64,000 nt of DNA from Diplonema papillatum (Eukaryota; Euglenozoa; Diplonemea; Diplonemida; Diplonemidae): positions 124,001 through 188,000 of the forward strand of contig JAPJBO010000309.1 in the NCBI GenBank assembly GCA_030068145.1, written 5' to 3'. The position numbers and the translations under genes are program-made. Every line of letters begins with the position of its first letter. Within the stretch, counting starts at the first letter, position 1. The notes below the pieces were generated by a model. The model was not told the DNA's origin. It made no database searches and worked only from the letters and a program-made list of their open reading frames with translations. Below are positions 37,601-49,600 of the stretch, one piece after another.

Positions 37601-40600
37601 GACAAAAATATCGGGGAGTTTCGGGGAGTTTCGGGGAATTTCGGGGAATTTCGGGGAGTTTCGGGGAGTTTCGGGGAAATTCGGGGTATTTCCTTTGTGG
37701 CGACCACTTTCCCTGCAGCCGGCCTTGGCGAAGACGGGGAGGGGGCTACGCTATTATGGCCCTACCTTGCGCAGAGCGGTCCCGTGTTTGGCTATGCCCC
37801 GAAGACGAAGATAGAGGCTGAGAAGGAAGGACAGACTGGGAGGTACAGGTTGGCACGGTTTGACACAGGTAGCGACAGGATCCGCTGCGGCAAGGAGAGC
37901 AGGAACTGTTCCACCAGAGGTCGTGCGGGTACAGAGACAATGCTCGTGCTCGAGTCGCAGCTGGGGACGAACAGGCACGCCTTCAATGATGAGGTCTGGG
38001 GGATGGACGTATTTTCCACGTATGGGCGGACGTGCTGGTGGGACGCCTTCGAAGACGGCACCTCCGGCAAGAAGGGGCAGAAGAGGGTAAATTTAGTGGG
38101 CGGCGGAGACCCAGTGCGACGAGAGAGTGTGCACGAGACATCACAAAGCGAAATGCGAAGAGTGCAAGCATCGGCAAGCGTCGGTAGCGCGCTGCTGCCG
38201 AGGCACACCACGCGACAGGGGACGGCCTCGCCGTGAAGTAATGCGAGAAGCACAGGATGACGCAGTGCGGGACGTGCAAGACGATCGCGGAATGCTGCAC
38301 ACCGCGGATGCCTGCCTGCAGCACGATATGCCGATGTGCGGAGTCGGCGGCAAAGAGACGGAAGCGCGGGCCTTCGCCCCTGGGGACGCCCGAAGCGACA
38401 CCGAAGTCGAGACGCAGGCTGCGACCATCGGCCCAAAGCGCCACAAGGGAAGCGGCGGATGCCGGCGCCAACACCGCCATCGAGAACGCCGAAGACAAGG
38501 CGACGACACTAGGACGGCCGCTGCAACGAAGCGGCGGCGTAAGGACTCGCCATCATCGAAGACAGAGACGTGCACTCCGCGGCGGGCAGAGGTCAAGATA
38601 AGGTACCAGTGACGAAGAGAGGTAGCACGAAGAGGTAGTCACGAAAGAGAGCAGATGCAGATTATCGCCACAGGCTCTTTGCATGCTAACCCTAACCACC
38701 AGGACCAGGGGCAGCTACGGTCGAAGACGGCAATTCGAGCGAGGAGTAAGGTTGATAACCAAAATGAGAGGCACGATGGCCATCCGAAAGCAGGGTTGCA
38801 GGATGATGCTTGGCCAAGGATACGGTTGCTATGGCGACTGGGACAGAGAGATAACGCAAGATAGAGAGTCCTCCTTATGGGGTGGTCACACCTTCGCAGT
38901 CCCAGGGCCTCCACCCACCTGCATACGGTCGTCGACTGACCATTCCCGAGACGAGTTGGAATGCGGGTACCATCTTTCCGGAGATTTCCGGTTCCTCCCG
39001 TACTCTACAACTCCCCACATAAGTGAACGTGGACTCCGAAGTGGACACTCCTTTCAACCGGGTGCACGAATTCAGAATTCCGGGATGGGTTGACCCACTG
39101 TTTCCGATGCGGCTTCCAATCATCGAAGGCTAAACTCGGGTGCAGGAGCGGTGCTCGTCGTTCGGGACCAGATGGGGGACGACTGGGTCTGCCCGGTTTA
39201 CACGTGACTGCTGCAGCGTGGGCAGAAGTGGGAAGGTCATCGGGAGATGGCGGGCGCGAATACTTTTTGCCCAAACCAAAACCCAAGAGGGGATTGGAGA
39301 GTTTGACATAAGAATGGCAAACTCGTGGTACCGAAGGTTGCAACCGCAAACAGAAGAGTCAGATGATGGTTGAACCTGCGCACATGCACACGACGCGTCC
39401 TGTTCAGACGCCTCCCTGTGTCCAAGGACTCAAAGGCAGGTCCTGCAGGTTTTCCAGCAACTGCTGGTTCGCCTTGAGGCCCTCCGAATCCGCAGGCTGA
39501 AGGGTGTGCCTCAACAACTGCCCAGGAGTCCAAGCTACAGTTGGTAGATGCATCCGGTTTGTAGAGGAAGAGGATCGGAGGAGGAGGAACACGGACGGCT
39601 CAAGAGAGCCGCGTCCGAAGCACACTAGCACACCTACCTGCACACCTCACCCACTTGCCCGCACCCGTCACCTGTTCACCCATCCACCGACCTGCCCACC
39701 ACCCATCTGTCCACTCAACTACCAACCTGTACACCTGCCCACCCACCGGCAGCCCCACTTTTTCCACAAAAATCGGGCTGAGTATCGGGGAGTTTCGGGG
39801 AGTTTCGGGGAAGTGTCGGGGAGTTTCGGGGAACTTACCAGGAGCCCGGACCAGGTGGGCCTACCCTAATAAAAAGACTCGCACATGTGCAGTTAAGCTG
39901 CAGGGCCTACAATTTAACCCCATACGGACGCGGGGAACGCTGGGCACTAAGTCATCGACTGAGGGGATGATCTCTCAGGTTCACAACGGGGCAATAGCCT
40001 CGTACAAGTGTTCGTCGTCGTCAGTCACTAGCGTTGGTCTTCGAAACGATCTCGATATTTTGTGTCGCACGCTGCCCGACTACTCGCTCTTGGTCCCTAA
40101 CAATGCATGAAACTCTTTTCTCCGCTTCTTATTTCCATTTCTCCTCTGTACAGTTCCGGGAGTCGGGGAGGGCGGGCAAAGTAAAAAGCTCACTGAACCC
40201 CCCCCCACAACGTGAGACCGTAAAAACAAGAGCAATTTACCTTATAGCCAGCAGGTACAATTGAAATTCCCTAACAGCCAGCAAAAACAAATTTATTTCC
40301 CTTCGAGCCAGCAAAACAAATTTAATTCCCTTCGAGCCATCAGAACAAATTTAATTCCCTTACAGCCAGCAAAAACAAATTTAATTCGAAAAAAAACAAA
40401 TTTAATTCCCTTCGAGCCAGCAAAAACAAATTTAATTCCCTTATAGCCAGCAACAGCACTTTTTCTTGGAATTTTCACATTTTCCGGATGTAGGCCTATT
40501 TTGGCCATTTTTTGCCATTTTGGCCGATTTGCCCATAGTTTCGCCTATTTTGGCCTCTGTTGCCGGGTTTAGACTTTGGCCATTGCCTCCAGATTTTGCT

Positions 40601-43600
40601 CATAATTTGCAAAGTGCATTTCCCTGACAACATTGAAGAAAACAATTTCCGACATTGCCGTTGACAGGCACTGGTCCCCTACAGCACTGATCACTCCCCA
40701 GGAGCAATCAGTATTCTTACTTCATCAATTCCAGCACCATAATCAAACTCACTGTACATCAATTCCAGCACCATAATCAAACTCACTGTATAATCAAGGC
40801 GCTTCCTTTTGATTCAGAAAGGATTCATGTCCGCGCGAACCCCCTACGGCACTGTAAAATGTAGGGGGGCCTAATCCTATTGCATGTTCGCGTGTTTCAC
40901 AATAACCCGGTCGGTTCCTCCATATGTACAGGCTTGCTTTTGCACGCATGTGTATCCTTTTTCAGGGTGTGCTTATCCCTTCCATCCCTTTGCTTAGTTC
41001 GTGAGCCATGATTGTTTCGTCAAAGGCATGCATCCTGGCAGGTATCCCCTTTTTTTTTTGGGAGGACAAAGCGGGAAGGGGGGGGTTAATATTGCATCAT
41101 CCTGCGTAAAGTCATCTGCTCTACGATCAACAGAATTCGCTCTCTAAGTACGGAGTCAAGTCTCGTCTGTATACGCGATGCGGTTTACCGAAGCCATCGA
41201 GCGCCACGGCCAGGGATGGATACGTTTACTCGCTGATCGATGCTACGGCAGTACAGCAAACCCACTATGCAGCCTGAGTTCAGCCCCGCGCACCTAGCGC
41301 TCACAAGGCAACCCATGATCACTTCAGTGTGAGGGATCAGTCCTGACCGAGCCTAATGCCTGCCGGGCGCCTGCTCCGTTGCGGTGTTTTGAAAACTAGG
41401 TAACTTTGTGCTCAGCGGTCCTACGAATCATGTTCCACGTCCTGTGATTCGTACTTTCAAACTTAATGCCATGAATCATGTTCTACCTCCTGTGATTCGT
41501 GTGACTTTTAACAATCTTGTCATTTCGCCCCCACTCCTTCCTACAGCAGGACAGGTCCTGCTCTGTGGGCAACCAATGTTTTCTCACCCAGGCTGGTAGA
41601 ACTGGTCATCCTGTCCAGGCGTCCAGACTGGTGGGACTGGTGTGGTCAAGCTGTCCAGGCTGGTGGACTGTTCTATAAGGGAATTAAATTTGTTTTGCTG
41701 CTGGCTATAAGGGAATTAAATTTGTTTTGCTGGCTGTAAGGGAATGCAATTGTTTTTGCTGGCTGTTAGGGATTTAAATTTGTTTTTGCTGGCTGTTGGG
41801 GAATTAAATTTGTTTTGCTGGCTGTTAGGGAATTAAATTTGTTTTGATGGCTCGAAGGGAAATACCCCTAAAAACAAAGAACGAACCCGAACACGAAAAC
41901 AAACAACGCGCCAAAGGATGGCGACGGGGAGGCACAAGGAACCACCTCACCTGTTCTCAAGAACTAACCCGAGACAGGTATCCACCGTACCGATAACCGA
42001 TGAAAAAGGTCAATACCGGCGGGTGGTGACGAGGGACATCCATTCGTGCACTTGTTCTTCGAGGTCAATCTCGGCCAGCTCGCCGGCCTTCAGAATTCGG
42101 CCCACGACGTCGTCTCCCTGTGAAAATGTGTGTACGGCTGTGAGCAAACGGCTGCTGCGAAGTGCGCCTGGAAGTGCGGAATGCAGGAGTCGGCTCCGTT
42201 TTCGTTTCCATGTTTTGAAAAAAAGACAGGCGCTTCGTTTTGTTTGTGCGTGCCGGTTGATATTTTTTCTGAAGTGAAGGGCAACCCGCAAGATTGTTAG
42301 TACTAAAAAAACAGATGGAAAAACGTTCACTTGCCGTCATAGCCCCAAGCTAGGTTAATGTACTGCTTCTGCTACGCCTCTCGGTGAAGAAGCAGAAAAA
42401 GATGCGTAGGTTTGTTGTATTCTTTTACTTGTTAGTTGTCGACAACTTGTTTTGTGTTGAGGTGTCATTCAGATGTAAATCTAAAGCCGACCACGTCAAA
42501 TTTTGTTAAGCATTGAGTTCTTTTAAGTACATGAACCACATGGATTAGCATGCACTTTATTGTTAAGCATTGAGTTCTGTGAAGTGCAAGTGCCATCAAG
42601 GCAGGCGAGCACTGTTCACGGGCTAGTGTTACTTTACGATTTCGTCCGTCGGGAGAATCAACGACGATGAGGATGAACTGTTCATGTGTTAAGCAGCGGC
42701 TGCCAAAACTTACCGTGACACCTATGATCAAAGTAAGTAGGACCTCGTAGCTCGCTGGGTTAGGCGCGCCAGGTAGGTGCTATGTACAGCTTCTGCTGCG
42801 CCTTCCTCGGTGAAGAAGCAGAAAGAGAGAAAGAGAGACGAGTTGGATGGCAGGACCATCTCTCCGCCCAGGAAAGACACTGACGCCAGCCTTCGACGCT
42901 GAGCACATTGTCTGTGTGTCTGCGTGGTCGACACGGCAGTTTTTCTTTCGGCTGCACCCTTGGTCACTTGCTTCATCGACATCGGGATCTGTCTCTGGGT
43001 GTTCTTAACCAGCACCCCTCCCCGGAGTGTCAGGCTTACTCTGAAAAAAGAGAAAACGCAGAGTATCGTAGCGGAGCAGCAGCTCCTCTAAGCAACCTAA
43101 ATTGTAATACTTTGAGTTCCAGTCCTGCAGGCAACCGCCGAAACTGTTTGTACACAGCCGACATGTTTTTCAGAGTTAAAGTTCGCTTGAGATTCCGGAA
43201 TGTTAGGGTCACCCGGGGACCTCTGTTAACTTGTTTGTGTCTGTGTGGTCACCTGGTTTGGTAATTAAAAAAACAGTATGCTGCCAACCGTCACTTTTTG
43301 ATGAATGACAACCGCGTTTGTTACTATAAAACAGTACACCCTCCGTTAAGTGGCTGGAGCATACCCGCGAGATAAGCGTGTGGACCTTCTTCAAACAGCT
43401 GTGCACGAACTTAAACGTCGCTGGGCCGGCACACGTGTGGCGAGGCAGTGCGAAGCCTCCCTCGTCGAACTCTTCCGAAAACGGGAAAACCTGAGCGGGT
43501 GTGTCGGTTCACGCTAGGTAAAGCGAATGATTGGAGGCATCGGGGAAATCGCTTCCTCGACCCATTCTCAAACTTTAAATGGGCGTGAGCTCGGGGTTAC

Positions 43601-46600
43601 TCGACTCTAAGTGGGACACTTCTGGTAAGCAGGACTGGCGACGTGGGATGAGCCGAGAGCTGACTTAAGGTGTCCGAGTGATCGCTCTACCTACTATCTG
43701 GCGAAACAGCAGTCAAGGGAACGGACTTGAAACTGTCAGCGGGGAAAGAAGACCCTGTTGAGTTTGACTCTAGTCTGACTTTGTGCAGTGACACGAGAGG
43801 TGTAGGATAGGTGAGGCCGCAACAATGAAATACCACTACTCTTGTTGTCGCTTTAATTTTCCAATGATGGGAAGACGGCAGCTGCTCCCTTGTGGGCATC
43901 AGATCCCACAAAGGGTGTCGGTTCATCTTGACAGCAGGACGGTGGCCACGGAAGTCGGCATCAGACCATCCGATAATGAGTGTGTAACAACTCACCTGCC
44001 GAATGCACCGGTCCCGAAAATGGATGATGCTCAAGCGATCCACTGTAGCTGGTTTCACAAAACAAAGCCAGGCATGGAGTGTGTGGTCAACGCCGCGAAG
44101 TCGTTGGCGTGACCCTCGATGGAGCGTGGATGAGCGCAAATCTTGGTCGTAGTAGCGAATAATCAACGGAGAACATTTTGAAGGCCGAAGGGGCGATTCA
44201 ACCCTTCCTTTACCTGCACGGGGAACCCTCTGAGCGTGGTGCGGGTAATCGGGGGTCCTTTCCCCGGTGGGAAACGGGAAACACGGAGTGCAAGACTCCG
44301 CGGGTAGAGTATGAACCCTTGAGGGACTCGTCCTCTTCTCATTTTTTTCCACCGCGGTGGTGTTGTGTGCACCTCGTGTCATCGTCTCGGATTTCGCTCG
44401 TCGAATGCAAACCAATCCAACGTTGAAGCTCATCAGCGGGTCCTTTGGACGGGGGGACTTTCGGTCCTTTTCTGGTATCAATGTTTTTCGCATCCTTCCT
44501 TCGTCGAATGCAAAAAGGGGGGTTAGATTCCGACAGCCTGGTTGCTGGCATTCGCAACTTTCCTGTGCTCCTTTTGGTCTTTCTGAGCCCAAAACGCCTC
44601 AAAAAAAATTTCGCGCCTGCGGCGCGCTCTACTCAGTCTACCTGGCAGTACCAGTAGGTCAGGTGAAAAACCGCGCCGTGCGCGGCAAACTATGCCGTGC
44701 GGCCAAGAGGGGGGGGGGGGGTCGGTAAACAATGTTTACCAAAATGTTTTTTACACCTTCCCTTCGTCGAATGCAAAAAGGGGGGGTTAGATTCCGACAG
44801 CCTGGTTGCTGGCATTCGATTTCGATCTCGGAGGACCCGAGCTGTGCACAAGGTGAAGATGCATCTGACTCCTCGTGGGCACGGCACTGTCGCTTCTCAC
44901 CAGCAGTCGCGCCTCTGCTGAGGAAAGAGCTAGGTAAACATACGTCGATGCCGATAGCCCATCGTCGCGGGATAGGGTACTCGATTCCGAACCGGCCGAG
45001 GTCGACTTCGCTAATCAGCGAGAGGAACATCGGGATTTTGTCGTGTTTGACCTGTTTTATAAAGGGAACGTTCGCTTGAGATCCGGGGGTTTTACAGCCG
45101 GGTGACCATCGTCGGGTGACCGTCGCAAGGGTTCCTTTAAGGTATCGTGAATTAGCATGCTCGTCTTTTTTACATGAGAGGAATTCAGTTCAGTACACTC
45201 ATAAAGCCGTAGATTCAGTTCTACCACTTTTAAAGCCATGAATTCACCCCCTAACGCGTTTAGGGGGTGTTTGGGATTGGGTAGGGTGTGTTCGGTCTGC
45301 TTCGGCATGCAAGCTTTTTAGGGAGCGCTCCTTTTCCTATTGTAACTACACGGTGAGGTCCAGCCGCAGAAGCTGGAGTGAAAGCTGCAGTTGAAAAAGC
45401 GGGTGTCACACCCGCTCTTCTGGTGTGGATTGACACGCGTTTTGGTTGTAGCACACCCGCTTTTCGGGTGTGACTCGAGCACCTTCTTTAACTCCAGCTT
45501 CTGAGACTGGACCTCGCCGTGTAGTCACATCCTCGGTTCTTGCGACGATTACACATTCGTTAAGAATGTGGTCGCGGACCCCTATTTTCAGAGTTAAAGT
45601 TCGCTTGAGAACCCGGAGTTTAGAGTCTCCGGGTGACTTTCGTCGAATGGACTCTTTTTAGAGTTATAGTTCGCTTGAGAATCCGGGATTTTAGAGTCTC
45701 CGGGTGACTTTCGTCGAATGGGTTCTTTTAAAGCTATTACGGGTGGGTTTGGGGGGGCGTGCATGGCTTCTTTCGTGTACACCTTACTTGGTCGCTTTGG
45801 CGAGTCAGGTTCGAAACAATTTGTGACCGACACCAAGTTCTCGCCAGGTTAGGTGAGTGTTCTTGGGCTCCCCACGTCTTACAAGTTGAGCAGGAGTTGC
45901 CCTGTAAACCGTATCGGTCCATTGTTCGCACCATGGCTCTAAGTAGAGTAGAGTGTTTTTAGCCAGACTTGTCTACCAATTGTGTTCATTGACAGGTTTA
46001 CATATCATCCATTGCTTCTAACGTACTAAGTACGTGTCGAGGCTATTTCTCTTCGCTGCCTCAGCAGTGTTGCTATTGGGCAATTTGCGTACCTGCTGCC
46101 ATCCTTAGATGTGGTAGTCGTTTCTCAGGCTCCCTCTCCGGAATATCGAACCCTAATTCCCCGTTACCCGTGCCGCGTTAGCTAGCACGTACTGGGGGTT
46201 TTTGAGGGGGCATACATGGCTTCTTTCGTGTACACTTTATTGGCTTGCGTTGGCAAGCCCGGTTCGTAACAACGTGTGACCGACACCAAGATCACCAGGT
46301 TTTTAGAGTTAAAGTTCGCTTGAAATTCCGGGGGTTTAGGGTCTCCGTGTGACCGTTCATGAATGGGTTCTCTTAGAGCAAGAAAGGGCTATGTGGTTAC
46401 GGGTTGTATATTTAGTGCACGCTTTCGTTATGGGTTGTGGCTAGCCATGTCCGGGACTGTTTGTTTTTGTGGTATGACTTCCTCCTTTCTGGGCTCTAGA
46501 GGTTCTGTGAGCACTGTGTTTCGGTCCTTGAAACAGAAGGCGGACCATCATCAGCAGAGCCTGAGTCCGGTTGGTCAGGCGGCTATTCCCCGGGCACCAT

Positions 46601-49600
46601 TGCTAACCATAGCCTGTAAACCACGGTATGTTCACGGAGCATGCAAGTTAGCTAAAAGCTCCGTTGGAGTCTTCATCCTTCAAAGTTAAAGTTAGAGTAA
46701 ATTTGCTACCCTGGTTTATCTTGTTTTCAGAGTTAAAGTTCGCTTGAGATTCCAGGAATTTAGGATCCGTGTGACCTTTGTTAAATGGAAGTAAGGGCTA
46801 CATGGGTGTGGGTTGTTTCTTTGGTTGTGCACACTTTCATTGTGAGTTATGGCTAGCCACGTCCGGGACTGATTGTGACCGACACCACCGTTTTTGTTTT
46901 CAACCTACTTTTTCTAGGTGCCGTGGAGGAGTCTCGCAGGTGACTACCTGTGACACCCACCCTGGGTGTCCCAGGTTTTACCCAGTCTGTCAAATACCCG
47001 TTCCAGCTTTAGTCCAGTTCAACATGATTCCAACTACGGTGTATGTAGTAGATTATTATGAATAAGGATTCCAACTACGGTGTATGTAGTAGATTATTAT
47101 GAATAAGGATTCCAACTACGGTGTATGTAGTAGATTATTATGAATAAGGATTCCAACTACGGTGTATGTAGTAGATTATTATGAATAAGGATTCCAACTA
47201 CGGTGTATGTAGTAGAGTATTATGAATAAGGATTCCAACTACGGTGTATGTAGTAGATTATTATGAATAAGGATTCCAACTCCGGTGTATGTAGTAGATT
47301 ATTATGAATAAGGATTCCAACTACGGTGTATGTAGTAGATTGTTGTGAATAAGAAAAGGCCACACGTTCAGCCAGGACGGCCCGTTGAGGACGGCGGTGC
47401 GGCAGAACTCCCAGGCGAGGGTCGCGGCGCTGAAGTCGAGGTCGAAGCGGACCACGTCGGCGTTGCCCTCGCAGTTGATGCGCGAGCTGCTGGCGTGGTG
47501 GTCGATGATGAGGAGCGACGCGGTGGCCTTGAGCACCTCCCGCATTTTGGCTTCGCCGTACGCGACGTCCACCAACGCCACGTTTTTGCCGGTCAAATCG
47601 GGAATCGCGCCTTCCTCCGCGGAGCTGTTCACGGGGACGAACACGATCTCATCGCGATGCGCCCCCGCCGCGTTGTATATCGCGTACGCGGCACCGATCC
47701 CGTCCCAGCACGAAGAGTGGAAGAGCACGACGTCGAGCTCCCACGGGTTCTGGCCCGGGTTGGGCGGCGCCACCGTCGGGACCTTGAAGTTTTTCGGGTA
47801 CTCCGCCAAGGGAAGCTCTTCGAGGGACTTGGGGAGGATGATGAGGTCGGTTGCGAGGTTGGGAGTCGGGTCTTCGACGGGCGCTGCCGGCGGGGACTTT
47901 AACTTGAACGACACGCGCGCGCCGAGGCTGATGTTGTGGGTGGTGGAGCCGTGGCTGAATTCGACCTGGGCCGGCAGGTCGTGTTGCGGCTTCCGTATGT
48001 CGTCCCGGGGTGTGATGACCCCGCTCTTCTTGTCGGCGTGCAGGTCGGACACGACGCCGATATACCGCTTGTCGTCCGCCTCAGGCGGGGTAATCGACAC
48101 CGCCGTGCAGTACCGCTGCATGGACAGCTTGAACTGCACTTTGATCCCCGTCCGCATCTTCAGCCCCCGGCACTGCGAGCCGTACCACGACACGACGGAG
48201 TCGAGCGTCTCGCGCACCTCCTTCGACTCGATCGTGCCGGCGTTTTTTTCGCGGTCGTAGGTCTGCACGATGCCGGTCAGCACGCGGTCCGCAAATTTTT
48301 CAATCGCGTCGGGCTTCATCTCCGACGGGCGGGTCTTCGGCGGGGCGTAGCGCGCAGCCCGCGGCTTCGCGCTGCCGGCGGGGGGTGCGGTGGCGGCCTT
48401 CGGGAAAAAGGACGGCGCGGTCGCATCGAGGGAACTGATGCTGCCGTCCGGGTTGCGGAGGGTCGTTTTCGACGAGGTGAAGGAGGGCGCGGAGGCGTCC
48501 AGGGCGCTGGAGGTGACGAACGCGGGGGCCGCGGCGTCCAGGGCGGGCATGCTCCCGTCCGGGTTGCGCAGCGTCGTTTTCGACGCGACGAACGACGGCG
48601 CCGCAGCGTCCAGGGCGGGTATGCTCCCGTCCGGGTTGCGCAGCGTCGTTTTCGACGCGACGAACGACGGCGCCGCAGCGTCCAGAGAGCTTGCGCTTCC
48701 GTCCGGATTGCGGAGAGTCGGCTTCGCCGCCGACGTGAACGACGGCGCCGATGCGTCGAGCGAGCCACCGCCCCCGTTTGGGTTGCGGTGAGCCTGCTTC
48801 GACGCGACGAACGACGGCGCCGACGCATCCAACGCACTGGACGTGCCGACGCTCCCGTCCGAGCTGCGGTGGGTAGGATACGATGGTGCTCCGCCACCGT
48901 CCGCGCTCTGAAGAACGGGGTTCGTAGCGGAGAAGGCGGGGGCCGTCACGTCGAGCGTGCTGACGCTCCCGTCCGGGTTGCGCGGGGGGTGCTTGCCCGC
49001 GGCGAACGCGGGTGACGCGGCGGACAGCGGGGCGGGCGTCCCGTCCGGGTTGCGAGCCGCGTCCGCCGGCACGGAAGAAGAGGTGGGATGCGCCGGGTAC
49101 GGGCCCCTGCCGTCGGCCGGCAGCGGGCCGGTCGGCGAGTAGGCCGGGTGCTGCTGCGGCGCGTACGCCGCGGCGCCGCCGTACCCCCCCCCTTGCTCGG
49201 ACCGCATCCAGCCCCCCCCCCGCTGGCCCTGGCCCTGGCCTTGGTACTGGGAGCTGTACCCGTTCGCCCCGTCCCCGTAGCCGGCGCCCCCGTACGGGTA
49301 CCCGCTGCCCGCCGGCGCGTACGGTTGGTGGTACGTCGGCTGCTGCTGGTGGGGCTGCGCCGCCGCACCGGGGTACTGCTGGCGGCCGTGCTGCGGCGGC
49401 GGCGGCGGCGGCTGCTGCTGCATGCCCATCTGCGGGTACGCCCGGTCGAACTGGCTGTGAGGCGCCGGAGAGTAGCCGTTGTGGGCGGGCGGCTGCGAGT
49501 AGCCGTTCTGGTGGGGAGGGGCTGAGGCGGGGAAGGCGGCGTTCGGGGACGGGCCGCCGTAGGCCCCCGGGGGCTGGGAATAGCTGGAGTCGCTCAGGTC

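Noticed and set aside
38686-38700. Telomere-like CTAACCCTAACC
   Set aside because: Only two units in the interior of an intron; no array.
43687-44592. Minus-strand ORF of 301 codons
   Set aside because: It is antisense to the LSU rRNA fragment.
47936-49015. Plus-strand ORF of 359 codons over DHH exon 1
   Set aside because: Antisense shadow of the repeat-rich exon; Arg-rich, no domain.
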